From Atherinomorus stipes (Eukaryota; Chordata; Actinopteri; Atheriniformes; Atherinidae): a stretch of 64,000 nt of DNA. Position 1 is the first letter of the stretch. Every line of letters begins with the position of its first letter. Of the stretch, positions 1 to 12,432 are shown in pieces. A program made the translations under genes and the position numbers. Location of the stretch: assembly GCA_023101725.1 (NCBI GenBank), contig JALJCO010000093.1:248001-312000 (forward strand), read 5' to 3'. The notes under the pieces were generated by a model. It made no database searches and was not told where the DNA came from. It worked only from the letters and a program-made list of their open reading frames with translations.

Positions 1-1910
1 TGTCTTGTAAGCACTTCTTGTCCCAAAGCTGTGACACTGGAGTGCCTCTGTAATATAACTTTTTTAATATAACTATTCAGCACTTTATCACCCTACTGTA
101 ATTTCAGAGCAAACTTTGCTTAACGGGTATTTTACTGTCATTATAACTGAGGCGGGCGCAGGTTAGTCTGAACAGGCCAACAGAGAGCAAAAGTCTATCT
201 GCTTACTTCCTTGAGCTCCAGTTGTGTTTAAACATGTTGTATTGTGCATACTTGCAGAGCATACAGATGATGTAACTGGTTGAAATAGAGCCAGCATTTC
301 AAATTATGTGTCAATTTTAAAGTTGTAATTGCTGTCTTTATTTGTATATGTATATATTCAATATTTTATGAAAAATGAGAGGTTTTTACTAGAATTTAAA
401 TGACAAAAAAGACACAATGTATTGAAATTGTTTGATTGCAAATTAAAGCATATTTTTCATAAATAAATATAGACTTAAGATCCACCTTGTTATTGAATTG
501 TGCATATTTAAATCACAGTATCTCCTTTCTTAAGACTGATGACACATTGCAATGACAAATGGTTTGAAATCGGTCATCAAAACTGTGCAAATGGTTACAG
601 TTGTTGCGGTTACAACAATGGTTACAACTTACTGATTAAAAAAAACGGGTATAAGTGGTTCTGACTTGCAATGTTTTTGTGTTCTGATTAAGAAAATGTC
701 TCATTATAATGTTTTTTGTTTGTTTGTAAGTGAAAACACAAACATTAAATTCCCAGTATAAAGCAAGTCCATGAAACAGAGCACGTGTAATATAATCACA
801 CTGGCACTGCCTGAAGGGCAAAGGGTGTGTTTACTCATACAAACAATGAAAGTGGTTTTAAGGACTGTATGTGTTTGATGTGCAAACAGTTATCACATCT
901 CTTTGGCTTTAAAACCTTCCTCATATAAAATTCTTCATATTCTACATTTGAAGAAAAAAGCCACCACAAATGTAGGCATGGACAGGAACTTTAAGTTTTA
1001 ACATCATCACAGAGGGGATGTACAAAAGATCAGATGTCAAAATGTCTGGCTTGTGCTTTCAAAATTAGTATGTCATAATATTATGTCCCCCTCCTGCAAA
1101 AATTTCTCAACTTCTGCTGAAAGGCCAACAGCGGTGATGTTACACCATCCAGAATGGACTATAATCAGTCTCTGAGGGTAGTCTGTTAATAAAAAGCAGT
1201 TATTTTTTCAAACCAAACATATTCCGGTCCAAGTTACTTGTATAATATGGAAACATTACTGTAAGAAGTCAGTTTTTAAAGGCTGAGACATTTGTTAAGT
1301 ACCTGACTTAACTCTCTTTGTGAAAGAAGTAAGATATGGATTTGGAAGAGAGTGATCCAGAAAAGTTTTATGAAATCATAGCACCCAATATCTTAGGTGT
1401 CCAACGGAAGGTGTTCAGAGCCAGACAGCCAAACCTTAGGTGGTCTGGTCATCATCCAATCAGTCCAACAGTTAAGATCCATGGTTATGAAGAGTAGGTA
1501 CCAGTTTCTGATTACACGGGGGGAGGAAAGAGGGAGAATATAACTGTGACTTTATTTTAAAACAAAGTGCACCTAAGGCAGGATGTGCATGAGACTTCAT
1601 TTGAAACCGACAGCAGCAAAACTGAGACGGGAACAAGGAAGACTGACCAATGAAAACTGACCTGTGGCAAGCATGACAATGATCCGGCTCCAAACAAAGG
1701 CATTCAGTCCCTGAAGATATCTGGGGTTGTGTGGCAAAGAAGCCAGAGGTAGATGCAACAGAACGTATAAAAGGAAAACCTTGACAAGATAAAGAGGAAG
1801 CGAGTCTAACTATAAGTAAAAGTGAGCCAAAAAATAGAACAAAGAAGAACTGAACAAAATACAAATAATAACACAGAAATGCCAAACTGAACTGAAGGAA
1901 GCTTAACTTA
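1..1910. other. AT-rich unique DNA, no gene recognised
   Basis: About 1.9 kb with no recognisable exon or repeat. Around 437-470 there is an ATTAAA followed by AATAAA-like motifs, so the first 500 bases could be the end of a 3' untranslated region of a plus-strand gene lying to the left, but A/T-rich DNA gives such motifs by chance. Short open frames on either strand have no family features. Confidence 0.3.
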
Positions 1911-3079
1911 TAAACACCAATTCCAATGAAGTTGGGGAGTTTTGTAAAATTTAAATAAAAACAGAATACAATTTTTTGCAAATCCTCTTCAGCCTATATT
2001 CCACTGAATGCACTACAAAAACAAGATATTTAGTGTTCAAACAGACAGACTAAAGCTGGAACAGGGGCAACAAAAGACTGGGAAAGGTGATGAATGTACA
2101 AAGAACACCTGTTTAGAACATTCCACATGTGAACAGGTTAGCTGGGGACAGGTGAGTGTCATGATTGGGTATAAAAGTAGCATCCCCAAGAGATTTGTCC
2201 ATTTGCAATCGTGCGAGGATCACCTTTGTGAAAAATTGTGTGAAAAAATAGTCCAACAGTTTAAGAACAGTGTTTCTTTACATTCAAATGCAAAGAATTT
2301 AGGGACTCCATCATCTGCTGTCCATAATACAATTAAAAGATTCAGGGAATCTGGAGAACTGTCTACACAAAAGCGCCAAGGCTGAAAACCAACAGTGAAT
2401 GCCAATGACCTTCGATATTCAAACGGCACTGCATGAAAAAGCAACATCATTGTGTAAAGGATCTTACTATGTGGGCTCTGAAACACTTCAGAAAACCATT
2501 GTCAGTTAACACAGTTTATCACTACATCTACCAGTGCAATTTAAAACTCTGCCATGCAAAGCCAAAGCCGTACATCAACAACATTCAGAAACAACGCCGC
2601 CCTCTCTGGGCCCTTGTTCATTTGAAATGGACAGATGTAAAGTGAAAAGTGTGCTGTGATCTGATGAGTCCACATTTTAAATCATTTTTGGAAATCATGG
2701 ATGTTGTGTCCTCCAGACAAAAGAGGAAAAAAACAATCAAGATTATTACCAGCGCAAAGTTCAAATGCCAGCATCTGTGAGGGAGTGTGTTAGTGCCCAT
2801 GGCATGGGCAACTTAAACATCTGTGCTGACAGCTCAACGCTGAAAGGAACATCCAGGTTTTTGGGGCAACACATGTTGCCATCCAAGCAACGTCTTTTTC
2901 AGGGACGTCCCTGCTTATTTGAGCAAGACGATCCCAAGCAACATTCTGCACATGTTACAACAGTGTGGCTTCTCAGTAAAAGAGTCTGGGTACTACACTG
3001 GCCTGCCTGCAGTCCAGACCTGTCGCACATTGAAAATGTGTGGTGCTTTATGAAGCGCAAAATACAACAACGGGGACCC
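1911..3079 (+). mobile_element. Tc1-like DNA transposon, degraded and 3'-truncated
   Basis: Remains of a Tc1/mariner-superfamily element. The left terminus (about 1911-1990) has the 'CCAATTCCAATGAAGTTGGG' end and subterminal sequence I know from a widespread fish Tc1-like family. The transposase, which would cut and paste the element through a DDE catalytic triad, is split over three plus-strand frames: an N-terminal helix-turn-helix part (2008-2385), a middle part (2433-2645) and a C-terminal part (2765-3106). The last carries SPDLSHIENVW, with the third catalytic acid in IENVW, and an EQDDPK stretch at the second catalytic position. At least two frameshifts and in-frame stops make it inactive. 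The similarity stops near 3079, so roughly the last third, including the right terminal repeat, is missing and replaced by unrelated sequence. Superfamily assignment is firm; family naming is from memory. Confidence 0.88.
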
Positions 3080-3106
3080 TGGCAGCACTGGCCCTCCCCA
3101 AAGTGA
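2765..3106 (+). pseudogene. Tc1-like transposase C-terminal fragment
   Basis: Longest open piece of the broken transposase, about 105 meaningful residues. It covers the region from before the second catalytic acid (EQDDPK) to the third (HIENVW) and the following basic stretch FMKRKIQQRG. The final residues after that stretch read into unrelated DNA beyond the truncation at about 3079. The N-terminal DNA-binding part and the first catalytic Asp lie in other frames upstream. It cannot make an active enzyme. Its complement contains an 80-residue open frame that is only a shadow. Confidence 0.85.
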
Positions 3107-3232
3107 GGCCCCAAGCGAAGGGTCCAGATGAGGCCCCCCACCCCCAGCCATAAAACCAGGTCACTGTCCGGACCCCCTAAAAATGTATGAGTAAAAAGTG
3201 TAAGTTTGGGGGATATGTAAAAAATTGATTAA

Positions 3233-3410
3233 AGGTTGAATATGGAATATGGACAGAACAGGGAAATAGGGGGTTTAGGTTGGAGTTGAACGGAGAAAAA
3301 CAACCCCAGCCGCTGGGATGCCAGGCTCACTGCCGATACGAAGGGACCAACAGTCTGAGATGTTCAACAACTAACGAGAGGAGAAAATAACCGACAGATA
3401 ACGAGCAAAA
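3233..3410 (-). mobile_element. End fragment of a TTAA-target DNA element
   Basis: Starting at a TTAA (3229-3232), the sequence begins AGGTTGAATATGGAA and continues for about 175 bases in clear similarity to the reverse complement of the right end of the complete element at 55775-56438, including the shared 'CCAGCCGCTGGGATGCCAGG' segment near 3310. Similarity fades near 3410, so this is a one-ended remnant. It lies 150 bases beyond the break in the Tc1-like element. Confidence 0.75.
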
Positions 3411-4477
3411 AAAGAAAAAAAATAGCGAACCAAGAAAGAGGAAAAATCCATTTAAATTTTTTATACTCGGTGAAAAAGTATATGTGGGTAATATAGAAAA
3501 GTCCTCCCCCAAATTTCCCAGTTTGCTCATCTCAGGCCCCCAGATAAGAAAAACAAAACAAACCCAGGGAAGGGCCCCCCGCCTCGCGCCTCTGCCTGCC
3601 CGAACAAGACTAAAACGAAGAAAAATACACACAGAAGAAAGTGAATCGCAAGCGGGAAGGGTGAATAAAAAAAAATAAAAAAAAAGAATATCAAAAAAAA
3701 AATAAATAATTTTTTTATTATTAATATAAAAATATATAATTGAGTGTATTTTGTACATCAACCGCACAACGAAAGCATAGAGTAAAATTAATAAAAAAAA
3801 TATAATTAAAATTCCTTAAGGCCTCTGGCTTGCCACTGAAGAGTTCACTGCAGTTTCTAATAACTTAAGAGAAACATAGTTTACAGACCAGTTTGGGCCT
3901 TCCGAACACTATTGCACATTTTATGGTAGAATTAGAAGTTTTTAGTTGCCATTAATCAGTTCTTAGAAAGATAAAATATGCAATTTTGATGCTTAATTCC
4001 ACTTTAGAAAGGTGTGGGAGGGGATGAAAGGGATTACTTTACCAGAAATCTATATGATTTTCCTAGATAAACTGTAATAATTTAAAAGTTTTTTTCTTTT
4101 AATTGACAATTACAGGGGTATTTCAGTTTATGGCAAGCGAATACCACTATTCTGAAGTCTGTTTTAGCTTAATCCACTTCACAGTAATGAACATCCGTTG
4201 AAATGACATTTAGCTTATGACTAAATATATAAATAATATTAACTGGACGTCAAAAGGCAACACACAGCCAGAACAGTAAAGCAGCAACATCCCTGAAAAT
4301 CGTTACAACTCATCGTCGTCTGCACAAGTAATTAATCAGTTAAAGCACTAATGTTCTTTAAGTTTTTTGTCTTTATGTGCAATGTGTGCTCCCCCGAGCC
4401 AGCTCTGATTTTATAGTTTTTATAGCTTTTAATTACATAGCTTTTTATTTTCCATTACTTTTAACTTGTGCATTTTA
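3411..4477. other. A/T-rich spacer, no gene
   Basis: A-rich low-complexity sequence (3395-3440 and 3665-3810) around a short GC-rich patch (3530-3600, TCAGGCCCCCAG to CTGCCTGCCC), then ordinary AT-rich DNA. Open frames here are low-complexity Phe/Leu or Lys/Arg runs on opposite strands. Nothing supports a gene. Confidence 0.5.
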
Positions 4478-4494
4478 TTGACTATGTTTGTTTC

Positions 4495-4802
4495 TTTTTT
4501 ATTTTTTTATTAATTTTTTGGTATTTGATTCTGGGTTTATGTCCTTGCCAAATATACCTAGAAATGAGTTTGTGCCACTCCTGAAACTGCTGGTCTGGAA
4601 TATCAACTGGAAGAGACTGAAAGATATATAACAGTCTTGGTAGAATAACCATTTTGACCGATTCCACACGTGATCCAAAGTTAAAAAATGATATCAAATC
4701 CCATCTCTTTATGTCTTCCCAAATTTTTTTATTCAGAGGGAGAATATTTAGAGAGAGCAATTGTGACATATCTGTTGATAAATTTATTCCCAGAGATCTC
4801 AT
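4495..4802 (-). pseudogene. L1-type ORF2 thumb/connection fragment
   Basis: Continuation of the LINE ORF2 after a frameshift. It reads LGINLS, then a stretch with SRVESVKMVILPRLLYIFQ and WHKLISRYIWQGHKPRI, which is the conserved region after the polymerase fingers and palm in L1-clade ORF2 proteins. The open frame then runs straight into the A-rich tail, giving a Lys/Asn-rich end that is not part of the original protein. Confidence 0.85.
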
Positions 4803-4860
4803 GGATTTAGCTTCCCAGTTAAGTTTACACTTATTCTTTACATTTTCTGAGGGAATGTAG

Positions 4861-5535
4861 TTATAGCAAAATATCTGCGTTTTGGAAATATTTCATTTGT
4901 ATCCAAAAAAAAGATCTGTACTCTTCCAAAAGTGAAAATAATTGTACAAGAGATTGATCTGGACTGGATAACTGCACCAGGACATCATCTGCAAAAAGAG
5001 AAATCTTTTGCTCACCTCCCTTCGTACTTCTTCCTCTTATGTCTTTATTCTGGGTTATCCATTGGCTCAAGGGCTCAATAAAAATTGCAAACAAAAGTGG
5101 GCTGAGTGGACAGCCCTGCCTTGTTCCGTGTTCCAATGAAAAGGGTTTTGAGACTCCTCCATTAATTTTAATTCTTGCCCGTGGTTTATCATAGAGAGCT
5201 TGTATTGTTTTGGTAAAAGAATTATGCAAACCAAACTCATCCAGTACTCTAAAAAGGAAGGCCCAATTCACGCAATCAAAAGCCTTCTCAGCATCTAATC
5301 CCACCAGCACTGCTCCTAAATTATGATTAGTTATGTGATTCTTTACATGCAAGGTCCTTCTAATGTAATCTTGAGTTTGCCTTTGGCAAATAAACCCTGT
5401 CTGATCTAGGCTAATAATTTGTGGTAACATGTGTTCCATCCTCTTGGCAAGTATGTGAGTAAAGATCTTATAATCTTGATTTAACACGCTAAATCTTGCC
5501 TTAAGGTAAGTGGGTTGGGAATTTATTCGAGACAA
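4861..5535 (-). pseudogene. L1-type reverse transcriptase domain (fragment)
   Basis: A 224-residue open stretch carrying the core polymerase motifs of a LINE ORF2, which copies the element's RNA into DNA at a nicked target. Seen in order: LDQTGFI near residue 43, DAEKAFDCVNW (first catalytic Asp) near residue 80, GTRQGCPLSPLLF near residue 137, and SLFADDVLV (the catalytic pair in an FADD form) near residue 178. The set matches the L1 clade. Upstream (5535-5818) the frame is broken; a frameshifted K-APGPDGF motif is visible around 5680. Downstream, the thumb region continues in another frame at 4495-4802. No active product is possible. Confidence 0.9.
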
Positions 5536-5835
5536 GAGGCCCCTCTTTTGGAATTAGTGAAATTGTCGCCTCTCTCCAGGAAGGAGGAATCACATTTTTT
5601 TAAGGATCCAATTAAAAGTAGATTGCAACATAGGGACCAACGAACCCCCCATTACCCTGTACCATTCTGCTGTAAATCCATCTGGACCGGGGCCTTACCT
5701 GATTTCAGATGGATAATCGCTGCTTTAATTTCCTTTTCAGTGATTTCTGCTGAGAGTTGATTACTCTGCCCAGCAGTCAGTTTAGGAAGATGAATCTTTT
5801 TAAAGAATTCATCCATTTTTGACTATGTCTGTTTC

Positions 5836-5945
5836 ATTTTCTCGTTGTCCACGGCCTAACTGTAAAGTACTTAGTATGTCTATTGGTGACTGTAAAGGTC
5901 TATATAAAACAAAACAGGCTTCATTTGATTTGATTAGATTCAAAT
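5836..5945 (+). repeat. Possible LINE/SINE 3' tail fragment
   Basis: The text CTGTAAAGTACTTAGTATGT followed by AAAGGTCTATATAAAACAAA resembles the short conserved 3' tails of fish CR1/L2-type LINEs and dependent SINEs. Recognised by eye only, with no body attached. Confidence 0.3.
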
Positions 5946-8900
5946 AAAAAATCTGACGTGAAATAAACCAAAGACAGAAAAACTAAAAAGACCAGACAGA
6001 CCAGAATCTTTATGTTGACATGAAATGCCAGAGCATCAGGCATACCAAGTTAGTGCTCCTAACGCCTTCATCTAACCTAAAGACTACAGAGAAATGATGC
6101 AACAGTTCATAATGCGATTAATCATATCTGTGCTATGTATTGATCTCCCTGGACAGACTCTGCTGCAGATCAAACTTCCCTTTTGGCTGCTCATGATTAT
6201 ACAACTGAAGCAAATGATTAGCAAAAATTTATCTGAGACATCTAGTTGATAGGAACATTTGTAACTCACATACTGTATGAGGCAGCGTGCTTGAGATAGG
6301 GAGTAAATAACTCTGGGTGTTACATCCCTATGCTGACACCTCACAGCTATGATGAGCACGGTTTGTTAGGAAGCCTGTTAAAAGATCAGATACACACAAA
6401 CTAACTCAGACAGCTGATGCTATTCAAGTTCTAATATCTTACAGGTTTCCAGTTTAAGAAACGAACTTTTCAAATAAAATGACATACTTGACTAAATGGT
6501 ACATAAAATCCTGATTAGATACAGAATGGAAATTTTAATTTGGCTTTAGTTCCAGAATAATCAGAATCCGAAGTACAATAACGAATAAATCATAATGAAC
6601 AACTGTCCTAAATAACCCAGTGACAGTAGTTTGCTTTATTTGAAACCAATCACACATGCTCATTTTTTTAAGGCAACAACAAGTGCTTGGAATTTGTGAT
6701 CTTGCACATCTATTACCTGTTCTAGAATTATGCTGAGTAGATTTTGCATGATGATGATATAATGATGATAATGTTTCCAATATATCATCCAAAAAACAGT
6801 TTAAGATGGGTAGAAAAGTCAAATAAATAGACTTCAATATCAATAAAAATTTGTTTAAAGTTCACATATCTCCTGAATGCTACACTATAAAACAACAAGC
6901 CAAATGTAAAATGTTTCCATTTTACAGTTTCTGTGCTTTTATGGTGGCACTACAGCATTTCGTCCATGCAAATAATGGTAAACCCATATTTCCTTTGCCA
7001 CAGCTGCAGAACAAACTGTCTTTTTGTGCAAATGTTAACCCTCATGAAGAAAATCATGTCTGAAAACAGGGAATATCTGCAACATTTATATCTGCACTTG
7101 AGCAGTAGATAAATAAGTAAATATTTTATTTGTTTTCATTGACTAATTCCATTGGCCCCCGTTGTATTTGGGTAACCACATATGTTTACACCACCCTAAA
7201 TTTTGGGCAAACAACACCTAAAACCCAACAAAGCATATAATTTATCCTCAATGAAGGTGGAAATCCCCTGAAAACATAAATTGTAATTCTTTAGATAGTC
7301 TCCAAACTATTGAAAGAGATATTTTTCCCCATTAGTCAAGTGTCTTCCTCTCTCAGTTCATGCAGGTGTGAAGGAATTTTCTTAAATGTGTCTGGCAGCA
7401 GGTGGATATGTAAACAACTTTACAAGCACAGAGCGCCTCCATCCTAAAACACTAAGAGTGAAGGTGTGTTGTTGTTTATGTGTGGCGTGGAACATAGGGT
7501 GGGTGTGTGGGTGTGACTGCACGTGTGATGGTTTTAGAGCATGAGCATGAGGATGGTTTGATTCTAGCCTGTGAGCAGGTGAGCACTTTGTGACACCAGG
7601 AACTTCCTGTATTAACCCCGCTAATGGAAAACAGATAGCTGACCTACTTTGAGAAAAATAAAAGCCTACTGACTCACTGATATACTGACACACTGACCCA
7701 CAGACCCACTGTTTGCCGAGGCTGCTAAACCCTAATCCTTTACTCCACTCACAATCCCACAAATCCCCTGCGGAGGGTTAAGGTGTCAGTCAGAGTCATC
7801 TCCTGTGGTGTCATGACAGGACAGTATGAAAACCACTCTCACACTCACCTCACCCCTAAGGTCAACACCAGATAACGATGAGAAACTGAGTGAAGATTTG
7901 TGCTCAGGTAGCTATTTACAGTCATTATTCTTCCTTTTAACAATCATGCAGTGATAAACTGTACGCATGCATGGTCCAAGATTAGAATGATTCCCATGTA
8001 CAATAGCTTCCAAAAGTGTTTGAGAAGTAAGTCTAGTTCTTATTGTCCCATAAGACTCATTGTTGACTCGGTCAAATTTAATCCTTGAGTGGATGACGAA
8101 CAAGTGATTATTCAATTAGCAATTTCAAATGTAGGCTAACCGACTGATATAACTGAGGCAATGAACTAAATGTGAAGTGCACCTGACAGGTGGACTGTTT
8201 CCAACCGTCAGGTGCCAAAGGACTTCAATATTATTGTGGAAGATTTAATATCAAATTCAATTTTCCATATCTTGTGCATACAAACAAATATAACTGACAA
8301 TGATGTCAATATCCAAGCTTCATGCAAATCAGATAGTGTCATACAACTGTCCTGCATTTATATCAAGAGGCAGAATGTGTTTTAATATTAATCCTGGTAT
8401 CATAGAAAACAGCTTACAACTTGCATCACATTATATTTCATCATCTGAACATTCTATTACTCATAGACATAAAGCTCAGCTTGAGTTATGTCTAGGGCAT
8501 TTCAAGAACCTCGACCTGTATTGTTGTGCGTAAAGTTGCTCCAATGTGCGCAGTTCTTCAAATAACTTAAATCCACAGGATGATCCCATTACGGCAGACC
8601 CAATTACCTGTTATATCCTTGTGTGTTACATCAGAAGTTACCTGTTCCAGAACAATATCCTGCATCCTCAATGTGAACTCAGGGAATGCTCAACTTTTCA
8701 TTTCACTTTAAGAGAAGTCATTTGATTTTGGTTAGAAGTCCATGAACAGGTGAAAAATTCATGGGTAAATTTAATGTGGTACAGTATTAAATATAATAAC
8801 TATGATAATGATTTACTAATACTAGTAAATCAGGATAATTGCAACTGCTACTCATCCAATCAAAGCAAATAAGAGCAAAAATTTAACTTAATGTGGCACA

Positions 8901-11900
8901 TTCAGTACTGTATAAAATCAGCTTTACATAATAATGAATTTTTATTTAAACCATTCAGATATAGCCTGCAAAATGCCTTGTGCATATGTATTAAAACAAT
9001 ATGAAACAAATTTGTCTCACGATTAAAAACTGAATTAAACTGAAAAGAACTGAATGCCGTTTATTGCCATTAATAATAATAACAACATTGGGGTGCATCC
9101 CCTTTTTCAACGCAATCAAATAATTTAGAGGAAAAAAAGGATATGAAAAGAAAAATATTAAATGTTGAATATTAAAAGTAAAAAAAGAGTAAAATCTCAA
9201 ATGTATTGTACCAATGAAAAATGTTCACAATGTAAAGTGTAACAAATGGAAAAGTAAATGCTATATTGCATTAGTACATTGCATCAATATGGCAGCAGCA
9301 GTAATGTTTATATTGCATATATATGTTACACAGATTAATGGGGTTGACACACACGAGAGTACAGGGTGGTGACAAAAAACAACTTTTACAACTTTAAAAA
9401 AATCCTAATTAATGATTAACTTGTTTTACTTATTAATTTATATTTAGTTTTTAATGCTCTTAAACATCATACTTTTAACAAGTTCCACAAATTCAATTTC
9501 ATAAGATTTTATGTTGATATTGTTTTAAAAAAAGGAGAAAAAAAGGTAAATATCTGCCCAGCAACTACCACTTAATTTGTTGTTAAACTCCCAATGCATG
9601 CAAAATTCGTTGTAAGACTCATTTTTTGCCACATGGTGGCGTTTTTTAAGTCAGATGACTGAGGATCACTCTTTCAGGTTTACTACTGAGAAAAAAATCC
9701 AATTAAAATGACTCCTTCTTTACGGTGATTATGTTATTTATCTGTCATGAGCACATCAAAGTATTTAAACTTAAAGGTTGCCAGGTTAAGACCAGAGAAT
9801 ATAGTGATTTGAGTAGAGGGGCAGAGGAACTATAAATAAAGGGAGTACACAATCCCCTTGTACAAAAATAAGACATAAGGACAATTATACCAAGGGTTAT
9901 GTTCCCTCAAAATTTGTGAGTCCAGAGTAATCCAAACATTGTATTTGGACAAAAATTTAACAGCAGCATTATGGATGCCAAATTGGTACACCTTTCTTCA
10001 ACTAAGGTGGTATTAAATAGTTAAAGTCTGTTGTATGTGTTGTTATAATTGTTTATAACTTGGTCAGCAGAGGGCACTAGACTCATTTTTTGTGAGTATG
10101 CATCTGCAAAAGCTGTTGGCTTTGAAACAGTTTAGAGTATCTAACATTTTTGTACAAATCTTCCAAGATTGTTGAAGTAAATTCTTTACTGATGTTTCCA
10201 ATAGCCTAGACCATTGGCATTCATTAATAAGGACCACTTAAGCATGTGATGCTCGGAACATTGATCAGTACAAGCATAGACTCTGGGCAATGGTATTAGC
10301 CAATGAACAAAAATGGAAAGCAATACAAACTAATGAACCAATGCTTTAGCACAGCTGTGAATGGACCCATAGTCTCTGCAGTTGCCATTCATTGGACACT
10401 CCCCTCCTCAGTCCCTTATTATGTTGTTAGAAAACATAAAAGCACACTACAAGATGATTTAGCTGTGAGCAATGTGCCTGGGCATGTCATGGTTTGATTT
10501 TGTTCTCCAGCATGTTTGCTTTATTGCTGATTAAGCAGCAGAAACTAACTTCTAAGCGTAAGCTTTATGCAAAAGTGAAAAAACAAGATAAGTAAGATTT
10601 ATCAGTTCAACAGAAGCAAGTCAAAGGATTTTCTTGATGCTAACCGAGTTTAAAGAAATCTTAAGTGTTGCAGGGATGTTCTACCAAAAGGTTTGTTTTT
10701 CATAATTGGAGCAGGTTTGTGCCAAAGCTTGTAGTGTGGTATGTTCTCAGGCTACGGTGATTTAGTTGTCCTATAAGCCTAGACTTGCATCTGACAAGGC
10801 TGTTACTCACTAAAACACTACCTCTGCCTCTGTAGAATTGTTCAAAACAGCCAAACTTCTCTCCAGACTCCGAAATCCCCAGACACTAAGACTCAGTTTT
10901 AAACCCTCATCCTAAGGCAAGCCAAAACTGGCACCCGAATCTTATATAGCAAGAGCATTTAAGAGCCAAACAAAAATTTGAAAGAACTATTTTATGCCTG
11001 TCATCCAGATACAGGTTGAGTTGTGTTGCAAACAGCACTTACTATCTGTCAATTCTGGTTGTAGAAGAGTCCCCGAGGTTCAGGAAAGAGCACCACATCA
11101 TGAACTGTCTTTGGCATCATCTGAAACTGAAATCAAATTATTTTTATGGTTAGTAACCAGCTGAACAAAAATAAGAAGTTGTGTGACAGATTTGCAGCTA
11201 AGTTGTACCATTTAAAGATGTAATTTGGACTACTTCTAAAGAATCAAGAGGTTGTCCAAATTTGAGGCAAACTTGTTCAAACATACCCATAGGAGGAGCC
11301 TACAAACAAGCTGTTTGTGTGTGTCTTTTGTAATCTGACTGTTATAAATAAGGCTAGAGAAGCATAGAGTAAAGAAGTAAGAGATAAGGAAGACTAGAGA
11401 AGGTAGCAGACACCTTAATTGTTTGTAATTTGCCTTTCTTCAGTTGACATTGCTATGAGTCCAAAGAATTTGAACCACAGAGTTTTTTTCACATTTGCAT
11501 TAAGTTTTCAATCAGAAATGAGATTCTAAGCATACAAACTATCACCATGAATTGTTTTACTGGCACATACCTTACTTGATCAGCTCTTCAACACATCCAG
11601 AGACACCAACTTGTCAAACATAAAGATGACTGGAGGTACCATCTAGATGAATCCTTGAATGATGACTCCTGAAACATCGAGCTGTACTTTCTGGTGTACT
11701 CTGACACACTGCAACAGCCAAAATAAGAAAGACTTACATGGATATTACAAAAAAAACATCATGCCGAATCAAACCCACCATGCTGGAATGGCTTGATTCG
11801 GCAATGTTTGAGGAATGACACAACTAAAGCTTCCTGGCTACGAAAGACCAAATCTAACCCCAAGGTTACAGCTGGAGGGTTAATTACATCATAAAATGCT

Positions 11901-12055
11901 GTTAGATGGATCACATATCTCACCAGTTTCAAGACATGACTCTTCCAATTATGTTTCCAAGTTGGTTGTCATGATTAAGTGCATTCCAGGTAAGTTTATC
12001 AAAGATCACCCTGGATGACTCAACTACTTGGGGAAACAAATCTTTGGGCCAAAGC
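5946..12055. other. Six kilobases of unique AT-rich DNA
   Basis: No recognisable gene. Open frames are short and unrelated to each other. Small structures noted: an inverted repeat GCACCTGAC/GTCAGGTGC (8179-8215), an 11-bp inverted repeat TGCCGAATCAA/TTGATTCGGCA (11762-11803), and two minus-strand segments with acceptable splice-site borders (11571-11708 and 11043-11120) that are discussed as a low-confidence finding. Confidence 0.4.
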
Positions 12056-12063
12056 TCTTAAGG

Positions 12064-12254
12064 CAGTAGTGTCCAAAGTCGGTCCTCAAGGGCTGCTGTC
12101 CTGACGGTTTTCCATGCCTCCTTGCACCAGCACAGCTGACTCAAATTAAATGAATCTAAAAGCCTATGAATTTGAGTCAGGTGTGTGTTGGAGAAGGGAG
12201 ACATGGAAAACCTGCAGGATTGTGGCCCTTGAGGACTGGAGCTGGACACCCCTG
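12064..12254. mobile_element. Short hAT-type element, copy 1
   Basis: A 191-bp non-autonomous element, nearly an inverted repeat of itself. Its ends read CAGTAGTGTCC and GGACACCCCTG. It is flanked by a perfect 8-bp target duplication, TCTTAAGG (12056-12063 and 12255-12262). CAG-type ends plus an 8-bp duplication point to the hAT superfamily. It contains no coding sequence and would depend on a transposase made elsewhere. Confidence 0.88.
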
Positions 12255-12432
12255 TCTTAAGGTAGTGGTATGTCACAAATCAGCAACCAGTTTTTGGATG
12301 TCCAGGTTCATTGTGGAACAGCTATATATGTAATGATATTGTTCAATGGAATACTTCTTGTCAATAAGATATGCCTGTTCCACATCACAGGCAGCCTGTA
12401 AAAAGGTCTGCGAAAGAGACGATACCCCAATG

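Larger units (their letters stand above)
4495..5818 (-). mobile_element. L1-type LINE fragment, truncated at both ends
   Basis: Fragment of a non-LTR retrotransposon, inserted so that its sense strand is the minus strand. It is flanked by TTGACTATGTTTGTTTC (4478-4494) and TTGACTATGTCTGTTTC (5819-5835), a 17-bp target duplication with one mismatch. Immediately inside the left repeat is a T-rich run, which is the A-rich tail read from the other strand. The insert holds only reverse transcriptase and thumb regions. There is no endonuclease (5' truncation) and no ORF2 C-terminus or 3' UTR: coding sequence runs almost directly into the A-rich tail. This suggests a transcript polyadenylated or primed inside ORF2. 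Confidence 0.88.

Noticed and set aside
3327..3767. 146-codon Phe/Leu-rich minus-strand frame
   Set aside because: Antisense of A-rich low-complexity DNA; composition explains it.
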